A stretch of 64,000 nt of DNA from Mycobacteriales bacterium (GCA_030697205.1 JAUYQP010000013.1:1-64000), one strand, 5' to 3'; shown: positions 7,787-16,187, counted from the stretch's first letter. The notes: generated by a model not told the origin, from the sequence alone. A program made the numbers and translations.

Positions 7787-9763
7787 TCAACGGGTGTCGA
7801 GGTCGCTGAGGTCGACGACCCGCGGGCCGGCGGTGCGCCAGGTGTCGCGGCCGGAGTCCTTGGCGTCGTAGAGCGCCTCGTCGGCGCGGCGCAGCAGGGT
7901 CGACGACGACGCGCCGTGCAGCGGGAAGACCGCGACGCCGATCGAGACGGTGACGTCGACAGGGTCCTGGCCGGGGTCGCCGAAGGGGCGTCGGCGCACA
8001 GCGTCGCAGATCCGCTCGGCGGCCTGCTGACCACCCTCCTCGTCGGTCTCCGGCAGGACCACGACGAGCTCCTCCCCGCCGTAGCGGGCCAGGGTGTCGA
8101 CGTCGCGGACCTGGCTCTTGACCCGGCCCGCCAGCTCGACGAGGACGGCGTCGCCGCGCGGGTGGCCGTGGGTGTCGTTGACCGCCTTGAAGTGGTCGAC
8201 GTCGATCATGAGCAGGGTCAGCGGGCGGCCGAAGCGGGCGGCGCGCTCGATCTCCTTCGCGACCGTCATCGTGAAGTAGCGGTAGTTCCACAGACCGGTG
8301 AGGCCGTCGGTGATGGACAGCCGCTGGGCCTCCTCGTGGAGCACGACGTTGTCGACGGCCACCGACGCCTGCGAGGCGAAGGTGCGGATGGTGGCGAGGT
8401 CGGACTCGGTGAAGTCCTCCGCGTCGGCCCGGTCGAACAGGTCGAGCACGCCGATGACCTGGCCGCCGGACCGCAGGGGCACCGCGATCATGCTGGTGGC
8501 GGTCGGCTCGCCGACCGCGCCGTGCAGCGCACCTGGACCGATGCCGACGCGGCCGACGACCGGCTCGCCGCCGGACGCGACACGACCCGAGACCCCGGTG
8601 CCAGCGGGCATCCGCAGGTCGTCGGGGATGCGGTGCGGCTCGAGCCCCCTACCGACCCGCAGGACGAGCTCGGAGCGGTCCGGGCTGAGCAGCAGCACCA
8701 TGCCGGCGCGGGCGCGGGTCGCGGCCATCGCGGTCTCGAGGACGACGGCGAGGATGCCGTCGAGGTCGTGGGTGCTCGACAGGGTGTCGCCGAGCCGGGC
8801 GAGCCCGGCCTGCAGCTCGTCGCGGCTGGCCTCGAGGGCGCGGATGTAGGTCCGCAGGTCCTCGGTCATGTCGTTGAAGGCCGCGGCGAGGGTCCCGACC
8901 TCGTCACGGGAGCGCACGGGGATCGTGGTCTCGAGGTCACCGGCGGCGATGCGGGCCGCCGCCTCGCCGAGCTCCTCGAGGGGCCGGGTGGTGGCGCGGG
9001 CCAGCACCAACGCGATGAGCGACGCCAGGCCGACCGCGCCGAGCAGGACGAGCGAGGCGACCGGCAGCACACCGGGCCCGGCCTCCACGGGCTCGACGAC
9101 GAGCAGCCCGAGGGGCTGGGACTCGGTGGCCCGGCGGAAGACGGCCGCCTGGCCGCCCACCACGACCCCGTCACCCCCTGCCGCGCGGGCGGCGTCGAGC
9201 AGCGCGCCGGAGACGGTGCCCGTCGCGGCCACGACCCGGTCACCGGCGTAGAGCGCGACGACGTCCTTGCGGGTCGCGTCGCGCAGCAACGTCGCGAAGC
9301 GGGTGTCGACCTCGAAGGCCGCGATGACGGTGCCCGCGGGGGCGCCGGTCGGGGTGCGCAGCTCGAGGACCTGGGTGATGAACGGCTCGTCGACGGCCGC
9401 GCCGGACTCGCAGCTGACGGGGGTCGTCGGCAGCCGACCCGACTCCCCCACCAGGTCGCCGGAGCTGTCCAGGACACGCAGTCCGTCGGCGATGCCGCCC
9501 TCGACCAGCCGGGCGAGCTCGGGAGTCGCCACCTTGGGTCCGAGCCCCGACGAGGCCCGGCCCGCGGCGATGGCGGCGGCCTGCGCCCGATGGCAGTAGC
9601 CGGCGAGCACGTTCGACGCGGTCTGAGCGGTGTCGGACAGCCCCGACAGCTGGCGGCCCTCGACGGCCGCGGGCACGAGGCGCATGACGAGCACGGCGCC
9701 GACGAGCAGCGGCACGAGGACGACGAGGACGAACGCCACCGTCAGGCGGGTGCGCAGCGTCAC
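7787..9763 (-). CDS. Membrane diguanylate cyclase with HAMP, GAF and GGDEF domains
   Basis: A 658-aa sensor. An N-terminal TM (residues about 5-28) and a second TM (VASLVLLGAVGLASLIALVL, about 235-255) flank an extracytoplasmic sensor region; a HAMP linker (TTRPLEELGEAAARIAAGDL), a GAF domain (about 330-480) and a GGDEF domain follow. The catalytic signature is GGEEL at 562-566, a functional-looking variant of GGDEF. RDVD lies five residues before it, the position of the product-inhibition I-site. It should make c-di-GMP from two GTP under control of periplasmic and GAF ligands. A GA-rich ribosome binding site precedes the GTG start, so unlike many neighbours it is not leaderless. Confidence 0.93.
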   Translation of the reverse strand: MTLRTRLTVAFVLVVLVPLLVGAVLVMRLVPAAVEGRQLSGLSDTAQTASNVLAGYCHRAQAAAIAAGRASSGLGPKVATPELARLVEGGIADGLRVLDSSGDLVGESGRLPTTPVSCESGAAVDEPFITQVLELRTPTGAPAGTVIAAFEVDTRFATLLRDATRKDVVALYAGDRVVAATGTVSGALLDAARAAGGDGVVVGGQAAVFRRATESQPLGLLVVEPVEAGPGVLPVASLVLLGAVGLASLIALVLARATTRPLEELGEAAARIAAGDLETTIPVRSRDEVGTLAAAFNDMTEDLRTYIRALEASRDELQAGLARLGDTLSSTHDLDGILAVVLETAMAATRARAGMVLLLSPDRSELVLRVGRGLEPHRIPDDLRMPAGTGVSGRVASGGEPVVGRVGIGPGALHGAVGEPTATSMIAVPLRSGGQVIGVLDLFDRADAEDFTESDLATIRTFASQASVAVDNVVLHEEAQRLSITDGLTGLWNYRYFTMTVAKEIERAARFGRPLTLLMIDVDHFKAVNDTHGHPRGDAVLVELAGRVKSQVRDVDTLARYGGEELVVVLPETDEEGGQQAAERICDAVRRRPFGDPGQDPVDVTVSIGVAVFPLHGASSSTLLRRADEALYDAKDSGRDTWRTAGPRVVDLSDLDTR

Positions 9764-9833
9764 GCCCCGCTCCCCTCGTCACCCGGCCAGGCCGCGCGGC
9801 AGCCCGGTGCCCCCGCCCTGCCATGCTCCCACG

Positions 9834-10352
9834 GTGGAGCCCAGTGGCGGAGAGGCCGGACGGCACAGCGCGAAGTCCGCCATCCGGAGCAACGTCCTCG
9901 CCGCGCGCCGCGACCTCACCGAGGACACCCTCGAGGCGAGTGCCCGGCGCACGACTGCGGCACTGCGACCGCTGCTCGCGCAGGCGGCGCGCGTCGCGTC
10001 GTACTCCCCCCTGCCCTTCGAGCCGCGCCCGCCGCTCGTCGAGGGCGCCCTGCTGCCCGTGCTGCTCGGCGACGGTGACCTCGACTGGGAGGTCGAGGGA
10101 GTACGCCGGGGGGTGGCGGCCGTCGCGGGTGTCGACCTGGTGATCGTGCCCGCCGTCGCCGTCGACCGGTCGGGGGTGCGGCTCGGGCGGGGCGGTGGCA
10201 GCTACGACCGGGCGCTGGCGAGGACCGGCGCTGTGACGGTCGCCCTGCTGCACGACGGCGAGCTCTTCGACGCGCTGCCGGTCGAGCCGCACGACGTGCG
10301 GGTGGGGTGGGTCGTGACGCCGTCACTGGGCCTGGTGGGATTGACCGCATGA
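9834..10352 (+). CDS. 5-formyltetrahydrofolate cyclo-ligase (short form)
   Basis: A 172-aa enzyme of the 5-FCL family that converts 5-formyl-THF to 5,10-methenyl-THF with ATP. The N-terminal basic helix (KSAIRSNVLAARRDL) and the signature RLGRGGGSYDRALAR are both present. It is shorter than the usual 190-200 aa: the middle section is reduced, with LLPVLLGDGDLDWEVEG followed almost at once by DLVIVPAVAVDRSGVRL. The GTG start at 9834 has a CATGCT box 6 nt upstream, which supports it. The stop overlaps the carbonic anhydrase start (ATGA). Active-site residues I can see are kept, so I regard it as functional. Confidence 0.88.
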   Translation: MEPSGGEAGRHSAKSAIRSNVLAARRDLTEDTLEASARRTTAALRPLLAQAARVASYSPLPFEPRPPLVEGALLPVLLGDGDLDWEVEGVRRGVAAVAGVDLVIVPAVAVDRSGVRLGRGGGSYDRALARTGAVTVALLHDGELFDALPVEPHDVRVGWVVTPSLGLVGLTA

Positions 10353-10849
10353 GCGATGCGTTCGACGACGTACTGACGGCCAACCGCGACTTCGCGGCGG
10401 AGTTCGTAGACGACGGGCTGCCGGGCAGGGCCGCCCGCGGCCTGGCCGTCGTGACCTGCATGGACTCGCGCATCGAGCCGCTGCGGATGCTCGGCCTGCA
10501 GCGCGGCGACGCGAAGATCCTGCGCACCGCCGGCGCGCGCGTCACCGACGACGTCCTGCGCAGCCTCGTCCTCGCCCACCACCTGCTCGGCGTCGACCGG
10601 GTCGTCGTCGTGGCCCACACCGACTGCGGCATGGCCAAGGTGACCGACGAGGTCGTGCACGCGACCATCGCCCGGGAGAGCGGCGTCGACAGCCGGTCGC
10701 TGGACTTCCACACGATCACCGACCAGACGGCCACGCTGCAGCACGACGTGCAGCGGATCCGCTCGCTGCACTACCTGCCCGACGCGATGCCGGTCCTCGG
10801 CGCGATCTACGACGTGCGCACCGGCCGGCTGACCGTCGAGGTCCCCTAG
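10349..10849 (+). CDS. Beta-class carbonic anhydrase
   Basis: A 166-aa zinc enzyme that hydrates CO2 to bicarbonate. The beta-class zinc ligands and catalytic pair are visible: Cys with Asp-Ser-Arg in VVTCMDSRIEPLRM, and His-x2-Cys in VVVVAHTDCGMAK. The short length resembles the compact actinobacterial beta-anhydrases. Its ATG overlaps the stop of the cyclo-ligase gene by 4 nt, so the two are co-translated. Confidence 0.94.
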   Translation: MSDAFDDVLTANRDFAAEFVDDGLPGRAARGLAVVTCMDSRIEPLRMLGLQRGDAKILRTAGARVTDDVLRSLVLAHHLLGVDRVVVVAHTDCGMAKVTDEVVHATIARESGVDSRSLDFHTITDQTATLQHDVQRIRSLHYLPDAMPVLGAIYDVRTGRLTVEVP

Positions 10850-10947
10850 CTCGTCGGCGGTGTGGCTCTCGCCACTGCGTCGAACCGGGCACGCCCGGTG
10901 GCCGTACGAACGTTGATAACTGCATCACCCCATCGAGAGGACCGCTC

Positions 10948-11397
10948 GTGCTCGTCACCCGGACCGCCACTGCCCTCGGCGCCGCTGCCCTGCTCTCCCT
11001 GACCGCCTGCGGTGGGGGTGAGGACGACCCGACGCTGTCCGCCCCGACCACCGCGGGTGGCCCCACGACCGGCGCGACCACGGGCGGGACCGCGCCCGCC
11101 GCCGGCAGCACCCTGCTCGCGCTGGTCGGCACGAAGGAGTCGCCGCAGGCCTTCGAGATCTCGCTGACCGACGAGACCGGCAACGCCGTGACGACGCTGG
11201 CCGCCGGCACCTACTCGATCAAGGTGACCGACGAGAGCACCATCCACAACTTCGCCCTCAAGGGCGACGGCGTGGAGATGGAGACCAGCGTCGACGGCAA
11301 GGAGTCGCCGACCTGGAGCGTGACCTTCAAGGCCGGCGACTACACCTACATCTGCGACCCGCACCCGAGCATGAGCGGCAGCTTCAGCGTCACCTGA
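10948..11397 (+). CDS. Cupredoxin (plastocyanin-like) lipoprotein
   Basis: A 149-aa exported lipoprotein. A signal peptide ends with the lipobox SLTAC at residues 18-22, then a Gly/Thr-rich linker to about residue 55, then a cupredoxin domain. Type 1 copper ligands are visible: His in STIHNFAL, then Cys, His and Met in the loop CDPHPSM. It probably carries electrons at the outer face of the membrane; the partner is unknown. The GTG start at 10948 has GAGAGG 9 nt upstream. Confidence 0.85.
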   Translation: MLVTRTATALGAAALLSLTACGGGEDDPTLSAPTTAGGPTTGATTGGTAPAAGSTLLALVGTKESPQAFEISLTDETGNAVTTLAAGTYSIKVTDESTIHNFALKGDGVEMETSVDGKESPTWSVTFKAGDYTYICDPHPSMSGSFSVT

Positions 11398-11526
11398 CCG
11401 CCGACGGCTGGGTCGACGCCTGTGGACGCGCGCCGGGGGCACCTGGCACACTTGGCACTCACCACCCGCGAGTGCCAGCCAGTCACGCCACTCGCCGCTG
11501 CACCGCCCGACGCCCGAGGAGAGACC

Positions 11527-11829
11527 GTGCCGACCTACCAGTACGCCTGCACCGCGTGCGGAGAGTCGCTGGAGGCCGTCCAGTCCTTCACCGACGCCGC
11601 GCTCACGGAGTGCCCGGCGTGCGGGGGTCAGCTCCGCAAGGTCTTCTCCGCCGTCGGCGTCGTCTTCAAGGGCTCCGGCTTCTACAAGACCGACAGCCGG
11701 TCGTCCTCGAGCAGCGCCGACAAGCCCGCCGCGAAGACCGACAGCCCGAAGACCGACAGCACAAAGACCGAGAGCACCCCTTCGGCCAAGCCTGCCGCCG
11801 CGAGCACCTCGAGCACCCCCGCGGCCTGA
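11527..11829 (+). CDS. FmdB-family zinc ribbon protein
   Basis: A 100-aa protein beginning VPTYQYACTACGESLEAVQS, with two CxxC pairs (CTAC and CPAC) forming a zinc ribbon in the first 40 residues, then a Ser/Lys/Thr-rich low-complexity tail with repeated KTDS units. FmdB-family proteins are putative regulators of unclear function. GAGGAGA precedes the GTG start. It usually lies near 5-FCL, mtnP and mscL in actinobacteria, as here. Confidence 0.88.
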   Translation: MPTYQYACTACGESLEAVQSFTDAALTECPACGGQLRKVFSAVGVVFKGSGFYKTDSRSSSSSADKPAAKTDSPKTDSTKTESTPSAKPAAASTSSTPAA

Positions 11830-11831
11830 CG

Positions 11832-12194
11832 TCAGGCGACGTGCGCGACGAGCCGTTCGGTCGCGACGTTCGAGACCACCTGCTCGGGAAGGCCGAGCGC
11901 GCTGAGGAGCTCGACGAGCGCGGTCAGACTGCGTTGCCCGCTGACCCGGACCCGAGTCTGGTCCGGCAGGTGTGAGTCGAGCCGAGCGACGAGGGCGTAG
12001 ACCCGACCCTCGAGCTCGAGGAGCAGCTCGGCACTGCGCCCCATCTCGTCGGTGACGTCGTGGAAGGGCAAGCCGGTGTGCTGGCTCAGGTCCGCCGCAG
12101 ACATGTCGAGATCAGCCAGGTAGCGCAGCTCGAGACCCTGCTCGACGAGGACCTCCACCGGGAGGACCTTCGCCTGTGACTTGTCGGCGCTCAT
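11832..12194 (-). CDS. Hypothetical protein, second gene of an overlapping pair
   Basis: A 120-aa soluble, acidic, mostly helical protein starting MSADKSQAKVLPVEVLVEQG. I recognise no domain. Its ATG overlaps the stop of the 108-aa gene upstream (ATGA), so they are co-translated. It ends 2 nt from the fmdB stop (convergent). The pair looks inserted into an otherwise conserved actinobacterial gene order (fmdB next to mtnP). Confidence 0.7.
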   Translation of the reverse strand: MSADKSQAKVLPVEVLVEQGLELRYLADLDMSAADLSQHTGLPFHDVTDEMGRSAELLLELEGRVYALVARLDSHLPDQTRVRVSGQRSLTALVELLSALGLPEQVVSNVATERLVAHVA

Positions 12195-12517
12195 GCGTCC
12201 TCCTTCCGGAGGATTCTCGTCACCTCGACCGGGATCTCAGCGTAGTCCTCGTCACGCGTCGGGTCATGTCCGAGCGTGACGTCATGGCGCCACCCGGACC
12301 AGTTCGCCTCGACGGGGTCTCCGTTGCGGTCCGGCTGAACGCTGGTCACGAACTCGATGCCGGATGCTCCTGGTGGGAGCGGCCCGTAGTACGCCTGGGC
12401 CAAGGGCCGGTCGCCGCTGAACCGTGACGGGTACCCCCGTAGCCGGCCGGTGCGCTTGATGAGCTCCGCATCTGCGTCGGTCTGCGTCAGGGAGTGCAGC
12501 CGGTAGTAGTCGCTCAC
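12191..12517 (-). CDS. Hypothetical protein, first gene of an overlapping pair
   Basis: A 108-aa protein starting MSDYYRLHSLTQTDADAELI, rich in aromatic residues, with AYYGPLPPGASGIEFVTSV in the middle. No family recognised. Codon use differs from neighbours: roughly one sixth of codons end in A or T, and rare codons AGA, CTA and TTG occur, which suggests recent acquisition. It could be one half of a toxin-immunity or antitoxin pair with the following gene, but nothing in the sequence proves that. Confidence 0.7.
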   Translation of the reverse strand: MSDYYRLHSLTQTDADAELIKRTGRLRGYPSRFSGDRPLAQAYYGPLPPGASGIEFVTSVQPDRNGDPVEANWSGWRHDVTLGHDPTRDEDYAEIPVEVTRILRKEDA

Positions 12518-12651
12518 AGCTGCTCCTGGTCGACCCGCCGAGTCGGCGAACTCGCGGCGGTGTCGCGCGCACGCTAGGGCTGGCCGTCACCGACGCCAGC
12601 GAGACCGCAGACCGACCTGTGGACGACGGGCGCGAGGCCCGGATCGCGTCC

Positions 12652-12657
12652 TAGGGT
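12652..12657 (+). promoter_or_regulatory. -10 box of mtnP (TAGGGT), leaderless arrangement
   Basis: TAGGGT ends 7 nt before the mtnP ATG. The 147-bp space 12518-12664 shows nothing else convincing. Confidence 0.6.
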
Positions 12658-12664
12658 TCTGCGC

Positions 12665-13459
12665 ATGGCAGACATCGGCGTCATCGGGGGCTCCGGCTTC
12701 TACCGCTTCCTCGCCGACGTCCGCGAGGTCGAGGTCGAGACGCCGTTCGGCCCGCCGAGCGACCCGGTCGTCGTCGGTGTCGTGGGAGACCGCGAGGTGG
12801 CGTTCCTCCCGCGCCACGGCGCCGACCACCGCTTCCCGCCGCACCGCATCCCCTACCGCGCCAACCTCTGGGCGCTGCGCGCGCTCGGGGTCCGCCAGGT
12901 CCTCGCGCCCTGCGCGGTCGGCGGCCTGCAGCCGCACCTCGGGCCGGGGTCGCTCGTCGTCCCCGACCAGCTCGTCGACCGCACCTCGGGCCGTCCCCAG
13001 ACCTTCTACGACGACGGCACCGTCCACGTCGCCTTCGCCGACCCCTACTGCCCGGTCGGGCGCGCCGTCGCCGTCGAGACAGCTCGCACCCACGACTGGG
13101 AGCCCACCGACGGCGGCACCTGCGCGGTCGTCGAGGGCCCGCGCTTCGGCACCCGCGCGGAGTCGCAGTGGTTCGCAGCGCAAGGCTGGTCGATCGTCAA
13201 CATGACCCAGCACCCCGAGGCTGTCCTCGCCCGCGAGCTCGCCCTCTGCTACACCGCGATCGCCCTCGTCACCGACCTCGACGCCTCCGTCGAGGGAGCA
13301 GGCGGCGTGACGATGGAGGAGGTCTTCCGGGTCTTCGGCGACAACACCGAGCGACTGCGCGCACTGCTGTACGACGTGGTCGCGGGCCTCCCCCTCGAGC
13401 GGACCTGCCCGTGCGCCGGGGCGCTCGACGGGATGGACCTCCCGCTGGCCTTGCCGTGA
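12665..13459 (+). CDS. mtnP: S-methyl-5'-thioadenosine phosphorylase family protein
   Basis: A 264-aa purine nucleoside phosphorylase of the MTAP group. Features: IGVIGGSGFY at the N-terminus (phosphate site), LPRHGADHRFPPHRIPYRAN, and the active-site region TCAVVEGPRFGTRAESQWF followed by WSIVNMTQHPEAVLARE. It cleaves methylthioadenosine to adenine and methylthioribose-1-phosphate in methionine salvage; a methylthioinosine or purine nucleoside specificity cannot be excluded. The stop overlaps the next gene's GTG (GTGA). Confidence 0.9.
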   Translation: MADIGVIGGSGFYRFLADVREVEVETPFGPPSDPVVVGVVGDREVAFLPRHGADHRFPPHRIPYRANLWALRALGVRQVLAPCAVGGLQPHLGPGSLVVPDQLVDRTSGRPQTFYDDGTVHVAFADPYCPVGRAVAVETARTHDWEPTDGGTCAVVEGPRFGTRAESQWFAAQGWSIVNMTQHPEAVLARELALCYTAIALVTDLDASVEGAGGVTMEEVFRVFGDNTERLRALLYDVVAGLPLERTCPCAGALDGMDLPLALP

Positions 13460-14061
13460 CCCCGGCCGACCTGCGCCGGGCGGTCCGCCGCCACCGCGCG
13501 CTGCTCGCCGCGGGCCTCGCCGCCGGTGCGGTCGCCGCCGGGCTGTCGGTCGCCGCCCCCGCCCCGCCACCGACCGTCGAGGTGCTCGCGGCCGCCCGCG
13601 ACCTCGTCGCCGGCGCGGTCGTCGCGCAGGAGGACCTGACCCGGGTCGCGCTGCCGGTCGCCGCCGTGCCGTCCGGGGCGCTGACCGACTCCTCGCTCGC
13701 GCTCGGCCGGCTGCTCGCCGGGCCGGTCCGCCGGGGCGAGACGCTCACCGACGTGCGCGTCGTCGGCTCCGGCCTGCTCGAGAAGGCCACGATCGGGACC
13801 GTCGCGGTGCCGCTGAGACTGGCCGACCCGGCGGCCGCGGCGCTGCTGCGGGCCGGCGACCGGGTCGACGTCCTCGCGGCCACCGACGGCGCGCCCGTGG
13901 CAGCCACCGTCGCGAGCGGCGTCGAGGTCCTCGCCGTGCCGTCCGCTGTCGGTGACCTCGGCGAGGGCGGCCTCGTCGTGGTCGCGACGACACCCGAGGT
14001 GGCGGCCCGCCTCGCCGCCGCAGCGGTCGGGGGGCGGCTGTCGGTGACGGTGCGGCGCTGA
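13456..14061 (+). CDS. SAF-domain protein (CpaB/RcpC-like)
   Basis: A 201-aa protein with one N-terminal membrane anchor (residues about 14-35), then a SAF domain (VEVLAAARDLVAGAVVAQED) and an RcpC/CpaB-like C-terminal region (GTVAVPLRLADPAAAALLRAGDR trimmed to its core AVPLRLADPAAA, then VDVLA). CpaB proteins belong to Flp/tight-adherence pilus machines, but no other pilus genes are here, and in actinobacteria this gene commonly sits alone between mtnP and mscL. Its actual role is uncertain. The GTG start overlaps the mtnP stop. Confidence 0.8.
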   Translation: MTPADLRRAVRRHRALLAAGLAAGAVAAGLSVAAPAPPPTVEVLAAARDLVAGAVVAQEDLTRVALPVAAVPSGALTDSSLALGRLLAGPVRRGETLTDVRVVGSGLLEKATIGTVAVPLRLADPAAAALLRAGDRVDVLAATDGAPVAATVASGVEVLAVPSAVGDLGEGGLVVVATTPEVAARLAAAAVGGRLSVTVRR

Positions 14062-14103
14062 GCCTCTCGTCGTACTCCTCCTGGCGTGGCAAGGTGCGGT
14101 CTC

Positions 14104-15660
14104 GTGAGCGACTCCTACCGGGTGTGGGGCTGGGGCGACCCGGCTGACGAGCCGACCGCGCAGGGGCTCACCGAGCTCGCGCCCTACGTCGCCGCGGTCA
14201 CCGGCGTCGCGGTGCAGCCACCCGAAACGCCCGGGCCGCTACCGGTCGTTGCGCCCTCCCGTCGGCTCGGCGCGCTGCCGGCGTCGCTGCGCGACCTTGC
14301 CTCCGACGACCCCGTCGACCGGGCCAGGCACGGGATCGGGCGGGCCTACCGCGACCTGATCCGCGGGCTGCGCGGCGAGCTCGTCGATGTGCCGGACCTC
14401 GTGCTGAGGCCGGCAGACGAGCAGGGCGTCGTCGACGTCCTCGACTGGTGCGCGTCGGTCGGGGCCCCGGTCGTGCCCTTCGGCGGCGGGTCGTCGGTCG
14501 TCGGTGGCGTCGAGCCGCGCGGCCTCGAGACCGCGGTGTCGCTCGACCTGTCGCGGCTCGCTGGTCTCGTCGAGGTCGACGCCACCAGCCGCGCGGTGCG
14601 GCTGCGGGCGGGGACCTTCGGACCGGCCGCCGAGCAGGCCCTTAAGCCGCACGGCCTGACGCTGCGCTTCTACCCCCAGAGCTTCGAGCGCTCGACCGTC
14701 GGTGGCTGGGTCGCGACCCGCGCCGCCGGTCACTTCTCGACCGGGGCGACGCACGTCGACGACCTCGTCGAGTCGGTCCGGGCGGTGACGCCGGTCGGGG
14801 TGTGGGAGTCGCGGCGGCTGCCGGGCTCCGGCGCCGGGCCCTCGCCGGACCGCCTGCTGCTCGGGTCGGAGGGGACCCTCGGCGTCCTCACCGAGGCGTG
14901 GCTGCGGGCCCAGCCCCGGCCGGCCCACCGGTGGCAGGCGACGCTGGCCGCGCCGACCTTCACGGCGGGCTGCGAGGCGGTGCGGCTGCTGGTGCAGTCG
15001 GGCGCGCGGCCCGCGACCTGCCGGCTCGTCGACGCCGCCGAGTCGGCGCTGACCGGCACCCTCACGACCGGCGAGGCCGCGCTCGTCCTCGGCCTGGAGT
15101 CGCTGCACGACCCGGTCGACGGCGCATCCCTGCTCGACCTGCTGCAGGGCGCCGGCCTGCGGGTCGTCGAGGCCGGTGCCCGCGGCGCCGCCGGCGAGTC
15201 GTGGCGGTCGACCTTCGTCCGCGCGCCCTACCTGCGCGAGTCGCTCGTGCTGCTCGGCGTCCTCGTCGAGACCTTCGAGACCGCGATCACCTGGGACCGC
15301 CTCGACGCGCTGGTGACGTCGGTGACGGCCGCGGTCGAGGACGCGCTGCTGCGGGTCTGCGGGGGTGGGCGCGTGACGTGCCGACTGACACACGTCTACG
15401 CCGACGGCGCTGCGCCGTACTTCTCCGTCTTCGCCCCCGCCCGGCGCGGCAGCGAGGTCGCGCAGTGGGACGAGGTGAAGGTCGCCGCGTCGGAGGCGCT
15501 CGCCGCCGCGGGCGGCACGATCACGCACCACCACGCGGTCGGGCGCGACCACCGGCCCTGGTACGACGAGCAGCGGCCGGAGCCCTTCGCGATCGCGCTG
15601 CGGGCAGCCCGTGCGGCCCTGGACCCCGCGGGCGTACTCAACCCGGGAGTGCTGGTGTGA
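14104..15660 (+). CDS. FAD-linked oxidase, alkyldihydroxyacetonephosphate synthase-like
   Basis: A 518-aa flavoprotein. It has an N-terminal PCMH-type FAD-binding domain (FGGGSSVVGGVEPRG for the pyrophosphate loop; PQSFERSTVGGWVATRAAG) and a C-terminal FAD-oxidase domain ending THHHAVGRDHRPWYDEQ, then DPAGVLNPG. The arrangement matches the AGPS/GlcD superfamily; in actinobacteria the substrate of these genes is mostly unknown, so ether-lipid synthesis is only one option. The GTG at 14104 is preferred because a CAAGGT box lies 8 nt upstream and the 6 codons before it are not conserved-looking. Confidence 0.87.
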   Translation: MSDSYRVWGWGDPADEPTAQGLTELAPYVAAVTGVAVQPPETPGPLPVVAPSRRLGALPASLRDLASDDPVDRARHGIGRAYRDLIRGLRGELVDVPDLVLRPADEQGVVDVLDWCASVGAPVVPFGGGSSVVGGVEPRGLETAVSLDLSRLAGLVEVDATSRAVRLRAGTFGPAAEQALKPHGLTLRFYPQSFERSTVGGWVATRAAGHFSTGATHVDDLVESVRAVTPVGVWESRRLPGSGAGPSPDRLLLGSEGTLGVLTEAWLRAQPRPAHRWQATLAAPTFTAGCEAVRLLVQSGARPATCRLVDAAESALTGTLTTGEAALVLGLESLHDPVDGASLLDLLQGAGLRVVEAGARGAAGESWRSTFVRAPYLRESLVLLGVLVETFETAITWDRLDALVTSVTAAVEDALLRVCGGGRVTCRLTHVYADGAAPYFSVFAPARRGSEVAQWDEVKVAASEALAAAGGTITHHHAVGRDHRPWYDEQRPEPFAIALRAARAALDPAGVLNPGVLV

Positions 15661-15743
15661 CCTGCAGGTAGTAGCCGTCGGACCTCTTGCAGGTCCATGA
15701 TCGCAACGTCAGCCCCCCCCCGCTCTCACCCCGAGGAGTGCAC

Positions 15744-16187
15744 GTGGACGGCTTCAAGAAGTTCCTGCTACGCGGCAACGTCGTCGACCTCGCCGTCGGT
15801 GTCGTCATCGGTGCGGCGTTCGGCGCGGTGGTCACCGCCTTCACGACCGGCCTCCTCACGCCACTGATCGGGCTGTTCGGCAACAAGAGCTTCGATCAGT
15901 ACCAGGCCTGCCTCAAGGGCGCCTGCACGATCGCCGACGACGGCACCGTCGACGGCGTCCTCCTGCGCTACGGCGCCGTCCTCACCGCACTGCTCAACTT
16001 CGTCATCGTCGCGGCCGTCATCTACTTCTTCGTGGTCAAGCCCATCGGCCGACTGATGGACAAGTTCAAGACCGAGCCGGAGCCCTCCGACCCGGTCAAG
16101 GAGTGCGCGGAGTGCCTGTCGAAGATCCCGGTCGCGGCGACCCGCTGCGCCTTCTGCACCGTCGAGCAGCTCGAGGCCGTCGGCTAG
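15744..16187 (+). CDS. mscL: Large-conductance mechanosensitive channel with Cys-rich C-terminal tail
   Basis: A 147-aa MscL. It starts VDGFKKFLLRGNVVDLAVGV, TM1 runs into GAAFGAVVTAF, a periplasmic loop has two cysteines (CLKGACTI), and TM2 is FVIVAAVIYFFVVKPI. The C-terminal cytoplasmic part ends in an unusual motif with two CxxC pairs, ECAECLSKIPVAATRCAFCT, which looks like a small zinc ribbon. MscL opens under membrane tension to release osmolytes on osmotic downshock. The GTG at 15744 follows CCGAGGAG at 5-nt spacing; an alternative GTG lies two codons upstream inside that ribosome binding site. Confidence 0.93.
   Translation: MDGFKKFLLRGNVVDLAVGVVIGAAFGAVVTAFTTGLLTPLIGLFGNKSFDQYQACLKGACTIADDGTVDGVLLRYGAVLTALLNFVIVAAVIYFFVVKPIGRLMDKFKTEPEPSDPVKECAECLSKIPVAATRCAFCTVEQLEAVG

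Noticed and set aside
7781-10078. Open frame of 765 codons on the plus strand
   Set aside because: Antisense to the diguanylate cyclase gene with its GGEEL and HAMP motifs; composition is that of a shadow frame.
11832-12517. Annotating the overlapping pair as a toxin-antitoxin system
   Set aside because: Neither protein shows a known toxin or antitoxin fold motif. Size and overlap alone are not enough, so they are listed as hypothetical.
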